From: an uncultured Lachnospiraceae bacterium
GTDB lineage: Bacteria; Bacillota; Clostridia; Lachnospirales; Lachnospiraceae
Direction: 5' to 3'
Assembly: GCA_945919075.1 (NCBI GenBank)
Contig: CAMEIX010000022.1
Span: 1 to 55,773, forward strand
DNA: 55,773 bases
In this document: positions 23,863 through 33,200 of the stretch, piece after piece
Layout: each line of letters starts with the position of its first letter
Position numbering within the stretch: position 1 is the stretch's first letter
Notes under the pieces: model-generated
Databases searched by the model: none
Seen by the model: only the letters and a program-made list of their open reading frames with translations
What the model was told of the DNA's origin: nothing
Translations under genes and position numbers: made by a program

Positions 23863-24345
23863 TTACATAACATTGACGTTCACCGCCACGCTCTCACCGG
23901 GAGCAATCGTGATTGGTGTGTCGTAGACTTCACGAGCTAATAGAAATTCGTAACCAGTTGATGATGACAAGGATCCTCTACAATGACCAATCCACCCTAA
24001 TTCGCTAAATGTAATCGGTGAACTGCCGCTATTAGTTAATGTTCCATAGATGTTTATATAGTCTTTTTCCTCTCCCTGAATGTATCTTTTCGCTAATATG
24101 CTACAATCATATCCTTCTTCTATTTTACTTTCCAAATTTATATCCGTGCATTTCGGTGATGTTGTTCCTGACCCAATCACAAATCTGCCATATCCCCACC
24201 ATGCATCATTGAATACTGACATTGACTGGCTCTTTGTAAATTGTAAATTCTGCGTATTGCCATCTAATGTAGTGGCTACTGGTGCGTTATCCGCTCCTAT
24301 CCCATATGTATTTCCTATCATATTTATAAAATTTCTTGTCAACAT
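23863..24345 (-). CDS. phage tail-tip/receptor-region protein, 160 aa
   Basis: Behind GGGGGATAAAAT. It opens MLTRNFINMIGNTYGIGADN, then has a beta-rich body (GYGRFVIGSGTTSPKCTDIN; NIYGTLTNSGSSPITFSELG; VYDTPITIAPGESVAVNVNV). The 'IyG.v.NsgsspitisEiGl' segment is frequent in phage distal tail accessory proteins of gut Firmicutes. No enzymatic motif. Inference: a structural or host-attachment component. Confidence 0.65.
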   Translation of the reverse strand: MLTRNFINMIGNTYGIGADNAPVATTLDGNTQNLQFTKSQSMSVFNDAWWGYGRFVIGSGTTSPKCTDINLESKIEEGYDCSILAKRYIQGEEKDYINIYGTLTNSGSSPITFSELGWIGHCRGSLSSSTGYEFLLAREVYDTPITIAPGESVAVNVNVM

Positions 24346-24356
24346 ATTTTATCCCC

Positions 24357-25184
24357 CTATTCTGTCACCGGCTCAACGGTCACTTCGCTTGTTAATCCTG
24401 TTACTGTTGCCATCTGTAAATTCTCAATGGTTCCTACCGTTCTGGATGCACCACCGCCACCGCTTCCGAACGGTGTCACGGTATCCTCACCCGGTTTGAT
24501 GAATCCACAGTTACCATTTTCATCTATACCAAGGCTGAAAGGAAGTTTATTCTCTAACTTTTCAATTCTATTTTTTAATTCATTTACAGATTCACCACTA
24601 CCACCTTGGCTACCTATCTTAACTCCATATAATGCCCTAAATTTAGAGATATCTTGATATACAACATTCAACGTAGTATCATCGTCAAATTGGAATATAC
24701 AACGCCTACTGCCATTGTAAGAAGTATTTATGCAGAATGCCCAACCTACACCCTCTGTAGACCTTATATAATAGTCTTTTTTAGGTATTACTATATAGTT
24801 AGATTGTTCATATGTATTACTCGAACTCCATCCCCAAGCAGAAGCTATAAGAAAATCGTAATCATCTATGCTTTTTGTCAACGTATATGTTCCGGTTGAG
24901 TCAATAACTTCATCAAAAAGTGTATCTATAACTAAAGAACCTACGCTTCCAATAACAGATAAAACACCATTTTCGTCAACGTTTAATCCTTCTCCCAATG
25001 TTTCGAATGGTTTATCTGTAACAGAATCCCAAGAAGAACTAACACCGCCACCACCACCTTTATATAATTCTAAAATGCGGTTGTCCATCTTATCAATTGC
25101 ATCTTCCTTCTCATTCAACAGGTCAGCGGACAGAGCCGGTTCATTATCATTAACAAATGTAGTTTTTTTCCATATTTTTTCCAT
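24357..25184 (-). CDS. phage tail fibre-like protein, 275 aa
   Basis: Behind GAGGTTAGAAAAT. N-terminus MEKIWKKTTFVNDNEPALSA followed by DLLNEKEDAIDKMDNRILEL, a coiled 'aLNaiE.ai...' start typical of phage tail fibres/baseplate upper proteins. Then a glycine run, a 'WDSVTDKPFETLGEGLNVDE' segment, a beta-rich central domain, a short coiled coil (VNELKNRIEKLENKLPF) and a Gly-rich C-terminal region. It probably forms a trimeric fibre near the tail tip. Confidence 0.7.
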   Translation of the reverse strand: MEKIWKKTTFVNDNEPALSADLLNEKEDAIDKMDNRILELYKGGGGGVSSSWDSVTDKPFETLGEGLNVDENGVLSVIGSVGSLVIDTLFDEVIDSTGTYTLTKSIDDYDFLIASAWGWSSSNTYEQSNYIVIPKKDYYIRSTEGVGWAFCINTSYNGSRRCIFQFDDDTTLNVVYQDISKFRALYGVKIGSQGGSGESVNELKNRIEKLENKLPFSLGIDENGNCGFIKPGEDTVTPFGSGGGGASRTVGTIENLQMATVTGLTSEVTVEPVTE

Positions 25185-25189
25185 ATTTT

Positions 25190-27028
25190 CTAACCTCTAC
25201 TTTCAAAGTTATCTTTTAAAGCCTGAATCCCATTCAAAGTACGTCTTAATATGTAAGTTGTAAATTCCGAACCGTCCTGTGTGACTATAGATATTGCATC
25301 ACCTGCCTCAAGATAAGGAACGCCTATCATATTTATAGACGCTGGTACATATCGCACATTACGTATACTTTCTCCGATTTCTGCCAGTATTTCATTCATT
25401 TCATATTCTTGAAATGTGTTGGTCTTAATAAGATAATTATTGGATATGTCGTATGTTTGATAATTTTCTATATCTTCAACATTTTTTATCAATATATATT
25501 CTGCGAATGCTTTTTCTTCGTTTCCGTCAGTGCCTAACGTAGTGTATGTGCAGGTTACGGCACGATAAGGTTTTGTCTCCTCATCTGAGCACCATGCGGA
25601 AAAATAAGAACTTCCTTTGTATCTTCCACCGTTTGCCCCCATAGGATATAAAGAAGCGGAAGGATACAAAGTTTCTGATGGAAGCAGTAAATGTCCGCTT
25701 TCAAGACCAAACTCAACAAAAGAACCGTCGCGTGTAAATTTACCGAATTTCCCTATTAGTTCAAGTGAACTTTCAAAAATTTGACGATAATCAAGCGATT
25801 CCATGACTGATATATCGTACTTGTATACAGTTTCGTTTTTGTACGTGGTAGAGCCTGTGGTATTATTATCCACTCTCATGCTCTTGATTTGCTTTATTTG
25901 TTTAATAGGATCTATAAACATTTGGTTTCTGTCCATAGTGCCAACTCCAAGTATAGTTACGCATTCGTACATGCAGTTATCATATTCGCCTGTGTCATAC
26001 AGTACCTCTTCTGTTAAGTTAAGACCGTCTGGACGGGTTATCTTAACCAATTGCATTCTGTATGGGATTTCAGGGTACACGTCTACCTGTGATTTCCAGT
26101 ATTTTTTACTTGTAGATGTATCGGTTGTGTAATGCTCTCGGAAAAGTGATGGGTATACAAAATAACTGTCTTGTGGATTAAACCAGTCAGAAAAGAAATT
26201 TATATAAACTCCATCTTCAAACCTTTCAGAAAGCACGCTTTCCCAAGTATCTCCATTCTTTTTTTCTTCATGATATGATAGATTGTTTACTCTGAATCTG
26301 TTATGTATGTATTTTACATTAAAGCTTGCCCCTTGCTGTTTTGCCACTTCTAAAAGTTCACGAACTTTTTTGATGTATTCTTTTTGGTAAACTTCTTTTA
26401 GTATGATAGCGCAATCAGGCAAATGATACGTCCAGTCGTTATCCATCTTGTAGTGTGCCCTTACTGATATCTGTTCGTTATCTGAAATGTAACTTGTTGC
26501 AATATCACTTACGTTATCTAACACTTCGGTGATTTTGGATAGTTGGTATGCTTCTGGCATAACCATTACTTTCACGGCTTCTGTGTTAAACATCATGCTA
26601 TCTTCGTATTTCCAGCAAAAATTGTCTAAAATGGTTTTTATCTGGTCACTTAACTGCCATTTTTTCTGTGCAATAAGGCTATATGCTATCACCTTTCTTC
26701 TCTGCATATTCTTAGCACTTCGCTCGCAGGAAGACACAACAAATCTGCCTAATGGAATCTCGATATCATCAATATATAGAAAGGCATCAATAGTGCGGCC
26801 TTTGATATTCTCAACGTTAATCGTATCGAATTTAAGCATACTGGCTTCGCACAAGCCAAATTTCAGTTTATCCTTGCTGCATATGGATTCCGTGAAAGAA
26901 ACAGATTCCGATACGATATTGACATTTGTAATATCATCACGGTCATTATTGGGAAACTTAATCACATATTCTTTATGGGTATTTCCTTGTTGTATTTTCT
27001 TCTTTGCTTCGGATGATATATTGATCAT
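25190..27028 (-). CDS. tail tip / baseplate protein, 612 aa
   Basis: Behind CAAGGAGATAATC. N-terminal segment FPNNDRDDITNVNIVSESVS followed by FTESICSKDKLKFGLCEASM and PLGRFVVSSCERSAK, the start of phage tail-associated (Tal/gp27-like) hub proteins in which bound domains measure 'esv.f.esics.d.fkfG'. The rest is a mixed alpha/beta body without an obvious lytic motif. A typical length for such hubs. It sits downstream of the distal tail gene, the expected place for the tail hub. Confidence 0.75.
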   Translation of the reverse strand: MINISSEAKKKIQQGNTHKEYVIKFPNNDRDDITNVNIVSESVSFTESICSKDKLKFGLCEASMLKFDTINVENIKGRTIDAFLYIDDIEIPLGRFVVSSCERSAKNMQRRKVIAYSLIAQKKWQLSDQIKTILDNFCWKYEDSMMFNTEAVKVMVMPEAYQLSKITEVLDNVSDIATSYISDNEQISVRAHYKMDNDWTYHLPDCAIILKEVYQKEYIKKVRELLEVAKQQGASFNVKYIHNRFRVNNLSYHEEKKNGDTWESVLSERFEDGVYINFFSDWFNPQDSYFVYPSLFREHYTTDTSTSKKYWKSQVDVYPEIPYRMQLVKITRPDGLNLTEEVLYDTGEYDNCMYECVTILGVGTMDRNQMFIDPIKQIKQIKSMRVDNNTTGSTTYKNETVYKYDISVMESLDYRQIFESSLELIGKFGKFTRDGSFVEFGLESGHLLLPSETLYPSASLYPMGANGGRYKGSSYFSAWCSDEETKPYRAVTCTYTTLGTDGNEEKAFAEYILIKNVEDIENYQTYDISNNYLIKTNTFQEYEMNEILAEIGESIRNVRYVPASINMIGVPYLEAGDAISIVTQDGSEFTTYILRRTLNGIQALKDNFESRG

Positions 27029-27043
27029 GATTATCTCCTTGAT

Positions 27044-27445
27044 TTAATACTCAATTAGCGCCATACGTACTGACCTATATCTTATGATATCGTTCTGAAT
27101 ACTATAGATTTGAAATTCCATATCCGGCATATAAAAAGTACCGGTGTGGTATTCATCCCACTCCGGTACATATACTGTACATTCAGCTTTTCTTTCATTT
27201 GATTTTCCCCATATTCCACGGAAGATGCTCAACAACTCCTGCATAAATATGTTTGTTGCAGATGGAAAATTCCACTCTATTTTAATGGATGAATGCTCAA
27301 GAACATTTCTATGCAACTTACCATTTGCATCCTGTTCACTATTTAAGTCTTGTGTATTAACCTTGACCTTATAACTATCGTGCTCCATGTATTTATGTGG
27401 TATCTTTACGCCATTCATCTTTAGTAGGTAACCTTCATATGCCAT
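27044..27445 (-). CDS. distal tail (DUF6711-like) protein, 133 aa
   Basis: Start at the ATG at 27445 behind GAGGTGACAGC; the longer frame from 27478 runs through the terminator hairpin. Sequence MAYEGYLLKMNGVKIPHKYM, ... YKVKVNTQDLNSEQDANGKL, ... KIEWNFPSATNIFMQELLSI matches small tail proteins (DUF6711-like) that follow the tape measure gene in gut siphophages. Here, however, it is separated from the tape measure gene by a four-gene insert of about 2.7 kb. Confidence 0.7.
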   Translation of the reverse strand: MAYEGYLLKMNGVKIPHKYMEHDSYKVKVNTQDLNSEQDANGKLHRNVLEHSSIKIEWNFPSATNIFMQELLSIFRGIWGKSNERKAECTVYVPEWDEYHTGTFYMPDMEFQIYSIQNDIIRYRSVRMALIEY

Positions 27446-27470
27446 GCTGTCACCTCGTTTTTTGCATAAG

Positions 27471-27496
27471 AAAAGCACCTACCGCGTGGTAAGTGC
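27471..27496 (-). terminator. terminator of the accessory cassette
   Basis: On the minus strand GCACTTACC-ACGC-GGTAGGTGC followed by TTTTCTT. The two stem arms are the same 9-mers as in the terminator at 34949-34979, which ends another accessory gene. Confidence 0.8.
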
Positions 27497-27517
27497 CAAA
27501 TTCAATATTTCATATTA

Positions 27518-28156
27518 TTATTTGTTATTGTCAATGGATGAAATATACTCTGAAACCGCATATGTGTTGAAAAGTTCATAAATATTGTACAAAAAACTTA
27601 TAAGTCTCCATAGGATCACCATTACATGATAGAAATAAACAAACAAAGCTATGATAGATAATATCACATTCACAATCTCTAAACTGCAAACGCAAAAATT
27701 ATCTGGAATTATAAATAATGATATTCTCAAAAATAAATTAACAAAAATCATGACGGCAAACTGAAACATTAGTTGAACAAAATTCCAATTAGTTATATGG
27801 AGAGTATTTTTACACTCTTTTGTCTTTTTGTCTTTTTTTATGTCCTGCATAAAAATGGTAATAAGTTCTTTATTCAATACCGCTTGGAATAATGCATATC
27901 CTGTAAATATTATTCCAAATACAGCTAACGCAACATCGAGCATGACGGAAGATATATCCCTCATGACAATAACAGTTTCTATTGTGCTGATTTTTATAGA
28001 AAAATAAATACTAATCAAAATTATTATTATTCTTGAAATTATATTGCCACGATCAAATTTTAAATAAATACCAAATGACTGTTTTAATAAATCTTCCGAC
28101 TTTTCAGCCTTTAGCATACGCTCAACTGCTTCTATCTGGTCGTTATCGTTTTCCAT
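27518..28156 (-). CDS. four-helix membrane protein of unknown function (accessory cassette)
   Basis: 212 residues behind AAGGATGTGAATTA. A soluble N-terminus (about 1-38), then four hydrophobic segments: IIIILISIYFSIKIS near 42, MLDVALAVFGIIFTGYALF near 72, FAVMIFVNLFLRISLFII near 133 and VILSIIALFVYFYHVMVIL near 163. I do not recognise the family. It lies 13 bases downstream of the 323-residue cytosolic protein, with no terminator between, and ends just before the cassette terminator. A paired soluble protein and multi-pass membrane protein is a common arrangement of phage-borne exclusion or abortive-infection systems, but that role is inference. Confidence 0.7.
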   Translation of the reverse strand: MENDNDQIEAVERMLKAEKSEDLLKQSFGIYLKFDRGNIISRIIIILISIYFSIKISTIETVIVMRDISSVMLDVALAVFGIIFTGYALFQAVLNKELITIFMQDIKKDKKTKECKNTLHITNWNFVQLMFQFAVMIFVNLFLRISLFIIPDNFCVCSLEIVNVILSIIALFVYFYHVMVILWRLISFLYNIYELFNTYAVSEYISSIDNNK

Positions 28157-28169
28157 TAATTCACATCCT

Positions 28170-29141
28170 TTATTTTCTTAAAAAAGGTATTATTTTCCCT
28201 ACATTGTTAGAATATATACGTGCGTTTTCTTCACTCGTGTATTGCACACTGGCAATCTTTCTTCCTTCAGCTATAGAATTGTCGAGTTCTTTATTAAGAC
28301 TATCTCCAGAAATATTCAATTTCATACTTTCTGACATTCTATCATTTCTAATTGTCTTTTTAGTGCCATTCTCGCACGTTACTTTGATTATTGGTTCAAT
28401 AGTTCCTTCAGCCTCCGATAACATATCTATAACACCTTGTTTATTCTCTGGAGAGTTAAATTTAATTTCGCCAGTTTTGCTGCCTAATTTTTTCCTTGCC
28501 TCATTTGACAAAAATCCAAGGCTTCCAGAGAAATCTATATCACCATCACCATTAAGAGGAAAGAATCTTAATGTCAACATGTTTATTTTTTGAACTTCTA
28601 TTAATTCTTTTTTTATGTTTTCCCTTGAAGGAATTCCTACAACATTTACTAAAGGAATAGGTAACTGCTGCTCTCCATATTGTTCTCTAAGATTATTTTG
28701 TGTTCTTACATAAGTATCGATTATAAACTTTATCGTTGATCGAAAACTGCTCAACTTTGGACTACCTTTTTGGTTCTCAACATAAATCATTCTGTGATTT
28801 TTTAAATATATAGCAAACAACGAAAATGGAGCAGCACTATATCTATCATCCATTTCAATTAGATTTCCATTGCTGTCTAAATCAGAAAATCTCTCCAGTA
28901 CAGTCTTTTTTACAATATATCCTGTTAAAACATATTCACCTTCTACGGACTCCACGACATCAGTATTCATAATGATATACTTATCATCATTAACGATTCT
29001 TTGAATTCCGCTTTGCAAAGCTGGCATCAAAATAGAATCGAAATATTCCAATAACGGCGCTTCTACACCATTATCCTTCAAGAATACCGTATTAAAATTT
29101 GCAACTGATACGTTTTTAGAATTTTTAGTACTTTTACTCAT
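28170..29141 (-). CDS. 323-aa cytosolic protein of unknown function (accessory cassette)
   Basis: Start at the ATG at 29141 behind AAGGGGGATAAAATT. No membrane helix or signal. Visible segments: FNTVFLKDNGVEAPLLEYFD near 18, MIYVENQKGSPKLSSFRSTI near 120, an alpha-rich middle and a lysine-rich end. The layout (an early strand 'vfLKdng', then 'riiyvENqkGsPkissF' near the centre) recalls uncharacterised proteins found in some predicted phage-defence loci, but I cannot name a family. Promoter TTGATA-17-TACGAT lies upstream and the membrane gene follows, so the two are probably one unit. Confidence 0.7.
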   Translation of the reverse strand: MSKSTKNSKNVSVANFNTVFLKDNGVEAPLLEYFDSILMPALQSGIQRIVNDDKYIIMNTDVVESVEGEYVLTGYIVKKTVLERFSDLDSNGNLIEMDDRYSAAPFSLFAIYLKNHRMIYVENQKGSPKLSSFRSTIKFIIDTYVRTQNNLREQYGEQQLPIPLVNVVGIPSRENIKKELIEVQKINMLTLRFFPLNGDGDIDFSGSLGFLSNEARKKLGSKTGEIKFNSPENKQGVIDMLSEAEGTIEPIIKVTCENGTKKTIRNDRMSESMKLNISGDSLNKELDNSIAEGRKIASVQYTSEENARIYSNNVGKIIPFLRK

Positions 29142-29183
29142 AATTTTATCCCCCTTGTACACTAACCATTTTGGTTTTCTTAT

Positions 29184-29212
29184 ATCGTACTACAGGGCAT
29201 TATAATTATCAA
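29184..29212 (-). promoter_or_regulatory. promoter of the two-gene accessory unit
   Basis: On the minus strand TTGATA (29207-29212), 17-base spacer, TACGAT (29184-29189). It lies 43 bases before the start of the 323-residue gene, in AT-rich DNA without genes. Confidence 0.5.
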
Positions 29213-29281
29213 TACTTTATCATATTTATTTTATATAACATTATACTCTTTTATAATATTGTGCTTTTTACTACTACATTT

Positions 29282-29467
29282 TCAATTTGAATAATCCGTG
29301 TATATCAAATACTCTGCTTCATTCGCTGCATAGGTACCAGGCCATTCAACCGTTATATATTTTAATATTCGATACGCAGTATTTCTATTTGGATAACGTC
29401 CAATTTTTACATCTGCTAACATTTCTTCCGCCATGTCATAAGTTGTATAATGTTTGTAAAAATCCAC
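29282..29467 (-). CDS. small phage protein, 61 aa (accessory cassette)
   Basis: Begins with GTG at 29467 (ribosome site GAGAGTT). Product MDFYKHYTTYDMAEEMLADV ... GRYPNRNTAYRILKYITVEW, an acidic, aromatic-rich small protein without membrane helices or cysteines. Codon use is as AT-rich as the neighbours. No family recognised. Its independent place between two larger accessory genes is why I keep it as real, but with caution. Confidence 0.5.
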   Translation of the reverse strand: MDFYKHYTTYDMAEEMLADVKIGRYPNRNTAYRILKYITVEWPGTYAANEAEYLIYTDYSN

Positions 29468-29560
29468 TATATAACTCTCATTTGTATATTATGAAAGTAA
29501 TTATTCATGTATTGGTGTTATTTCTTATATTGGAACATTTATACACTCAAACTTGTATTA

Positions 29561-30163
29561 TCAGGGTTCATAAAGTCCATTTCTAATATAGAAATCAAGA
29601 ATTTCATTTCTCATATTTTCAAATTTTTCTATATATCCTTCCGGTATATCTTCGCTATTATCAAGCGGAATGGTGTGAATAATTAATTCACCATTTTTAA
29701 TACCATATGAATAGTATTCTTCACCAACTTTATAAAACACATTTATATCTAATTTTTCAGAAAATGGATATGCCCAACAAAACAAAAAATCATTTTTCAT
29801 TAACCCTATATTTTCTTTTGAATAATATCCGGTTATCCACACCGATTTTTTCATGGTATCAGTATCTTTCATTAAGTCCACAGAAAAGAAATTTTCATCA
29901 TCATAAGCATATTCAAATGAATCAATCAGTTCTAAAGACCTATTTTCTGCATCATCAATATAATCTCCATCAAAATTACTATAATCTTTGTTTTCTTCTG
30001 TTTCAGACGTATCTTCTTTGAATGAATTATGTAATGTGTTTCTGACAGATTCATCAACTATCTTATTGAAATAATGTTTCACACACACACAACCGATAAT
30101 TACCAAAACTACCAATATCGAAATCACAATCCATTTGATTTTTTTCTTATTATTCTGATTCAA
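29561..30163 (-). CDS. membrane-anchored protein, 200 aa (accessory cassette)
   Basis: A TTG start at 30163, nine bases behind GGGAGG, is preferred over a GTG 18 bases upstream. A short basic N-terminus (NQNNKKKIKW) precedes one membrane helix IVISILVVLVIIGCVCVKHY; the remaining 165 residues, outside or inside, are strongly acidic (KEDTSETEENKDYSNFDGDY) and then beta-rich with WITGYYSKENIGLMKNDFLF. A lipoprotein motif is absent. Function unknown. It has its own promoter right behind the tape measure stop codon. Confidence 0.65.
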   Translation of the reverse strand: MNQNNKKKIKWIVISILVVLVIIGCVCVKHYFNKIVDESVRNTLHNSFKEDTSETEENKDYSNFDGDYIDDAENRSLELIDSFEYAYDDENFFSVDLMKDTDTMKKSVWITGYYSKENIGLMKNDFLFCWAYPFSEKLDINVFYKVGEEYYSYGIKNGELIIHTIPLDNSEDIPEGYIEKFENMRNEILDFYIRNGLYEP

Positions 30164-30195
30164 TGAAAATTCCTCCCGCACTATGCTTTACAAAA

Positions 30196-30224
30196 TATTA
30201 TCATAATACGGGAGTTTTTTCAAT
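30196..30224 (-). promoter_or_regulatory. promoter at the head of the accessory cassette
   Basis: On the minus strand TTGAAA (30219-30224), 17-base spacer, TAATAT (30196-30201), starting five bases after the tape measure stop codon and reading into the 29561 gene. Confidence 0.6.
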
Positions 30225-30228
30225 ATTT

Positions 30229-33200
30229 TCAATGTTCAAACATTCCAACACCTGTCGTATCATAAAACATCTGATCTTCTCTTCGAATTGTTTTTCCTAA
30301 TGCCTCTCCACTACATTCTATTACATGTCCTTTTCTAACCTCAGATAATAATTCACGCAGGAGAGCATTTGTTTCTGAATAATCATATGAATTACCATCA
30401 AAATATGAATAGTTTTCACTGTCCGGTTGACTAATTAACCCTCTGGACAACTCTACATTATCCATAAATGAAGACGGAGTTGCGCTAACAACCACTGCTT
30501 CTGAAAAACCACCAAGTGATTTTTCGATAGAAGAATACAGGCTTTCAACACCTAATTGGTAACCTTCCATGGTATTTTCGCCAAGTTCAAACATTACCCT
30601 TGAAGGACTATGGATTTCGAGAGAATTAGCGAAAGATTTTTGCACCATGTTAGCAATTTCTTTCATTTTATCTTCAAGTTGTTTTTTTCTTTCATCAATT
30701 CCGCTAATAAGTCCATCTACAGAATCACTTCCATACTGCTTAAACTTCTTAACCATTGAATCAAGATTTTTTTCTGCACAATTTCCTATTTCAGAAGCCG
30801 ATTCATCTAAAAACGAAATTCCATCAACCATTCCTGACCCAAACGACTCTATAGTTTGAGTTCCAATATCATTTGCAATATCAGGAACGTCTTCTAATAC
30901 TCCATTAATAAATTCATTGTAATCTTCACGTAGTACATCGTAATCAGAACCATTAGTTTCTGCCTCAATGATAATGCCATCAAATATTGATCTCGCATAA
31001 CTTCTTCCGGCCTTTGTACTTTCTTCCGTAATTTCACCGAAAGAATCAGTAATTGCATTCTGCAACAAAGCAAAATTCTTTTCCACTTCAGCTACAGATT
31101 TCTTCACATATTCTGTTTCATTATAAGCGTCTGTGAAATTAAGAGCAGTAAGTTCTAATAATCCAAAACTATTCCAGTCTTCTTGCGCACTTTTTATTAC
31201 ATCAGAAGTTTTTCTAAGATATTCCTTTTGTAGGAAGTCTGAGAAATCATTTACTTGTGATTTTGCATCTTCACGAAGACCATCAATAGACTCATTCAAA
31301 TATTGAATCATCTGTTCAGCATAAATTTTCTGCTCTTTAGTAGCATAAGGATTTTCAATCACATCATTAAAGTAATCTTCGTATTTTACACGTGCATCGT
31401 CTAAAGTCTTATTGTAATCATCCAATGCTTTTTTTGATTCATTAAAATATTCCGTCAGTTTTTCAACATCAAGTTCTCCATTTTCGCCAATTAAATCCTG
31501 AAAATTCACTTTACCTTTCAATGAATCTATTTGATTGGCAAATCCCTCTGTTGCAGCTGAAAAATCATCCATTTCACCAGTTAACATAGCAAGTTCTTGC
31601 ATAAGTTCCTGATATCTTGGATCATTAAAATCCATTCCTGCAAGTTCTGCAACAATTTCGTTAGCTCTCTCACTTCCTTGGTAGCAATAAGTAATCATAC
31701 TGTCTATAGCTGCTTGTGTATCAGCAACCATACTGTCATTGACAGTTCTCAATGCTCCATTTTCTCCAAATGCCAATAGAATATCATTTGACATCTGTCC
31801 GAATTTATCTCCTGCCAATATTGCCAATTCTCCGAAAAGTCTTTCTAATTCCTGCTTTCCTTGCTCTACAGATAAGACTCCATTATCCATGGCTATTTTT
31901 ATTTTATCGATTTCCATCCAGACATTTGAAACCTGGTTACGTACATCTTCCATCTTTTGCGATGATTCAGACATATAATCAAATTTACTGGACGCTTCTT
32001 TAAGAGAATTGGTTAGATTGTCAGTCAGTTCCGATACAGGAACCCCATTCGGTGTATTAAAAGCATCATATATTGTTTTTCCTATACATTCCGCATTTAT
32101 ATCGTCTATTGCACTCTTAATTCCAACTATAGAACCTATCAAAGCAGTAACACCGGCAACAGCAAGCCCGGCAGGACCAAATGCGAGATATAATGCGCCT
32201 GAAGATACTCCAGCGCCTACTGCTATTTCAGCTATTGATTCAATAAGGTTATCAGAACCTTTAACCAAGTCATAAAATCCATCTTTTAACAGGAAAAACT
32301 CACTGAATACAGCCGTAACACCGATTGTACCTTTCTGTAATTTGGTCAGATTGTTACGAATTGCAGTTATTCCCTTGTTAAAAGTTAATACCTGACCTGT
32401 CGAATCCAGATTCTGCATAAATCCGGATGCATTTTTGCTCAACGTCTTAAATTTTGTAGCAAGTTGCATAATTCCTGTTACAAATTTACTTGATACTATT
32501 GACGTAAGAAGTTTTGGAATAAACGACAACGAAATAAACAAGGTTTCAAACGGAGCATTGGAAAATATTCCGGACCATAACTCAAATGCTGCCTTCAAAC
32601 CTTCCCAGAATACATGCGCTACAGACTCAAGTATCTTAATCCAATCAATACCGGCAAGATAGTCACCCATATTCTGTCCAATTTTATACCAGTCAACCTT
32701 ATCAATTGCATCTGCAAAGAAATTAAGTATTCCTGCAATTAAGGTAGATGTATCTTGTCCAGCCTTAAAGAAATCTCCTACTGAAAAATCCTCAATGATA
32801 TCTTTTAATGGTTTCAGATATTTTTCTATTTTTTCAGCAAATTTCTGTGCTTTATTCTCCATGCGGTCAAAAGCTTCATTCCAGATTTTTTCGTAATCTT
32901 CCAAAGCCTTTGCTATTTCGTCATCGAGAAGAGCATTTCCACCGCCTTTTACTGTTCCACTGGAACCGGAATTATCTTTCGTAGTAATATTGTTTATTTC
33001 ATCCCAATTACGTAATGTCTTATTTAACTTCTTAGCAGATTCATTTGCATCATCTAATGCTCCGCCTACATCATCTGCACCATCTGCTATTCCCGCTATA
33101 TCATCAGATATCCCACCGGTAGCAGAGTTAATAGCATCAAATTTAATGCCAAGAAGTTTTCCAAGCCATATCATTAAATTTTGCAAGGCAATAGTAACCC

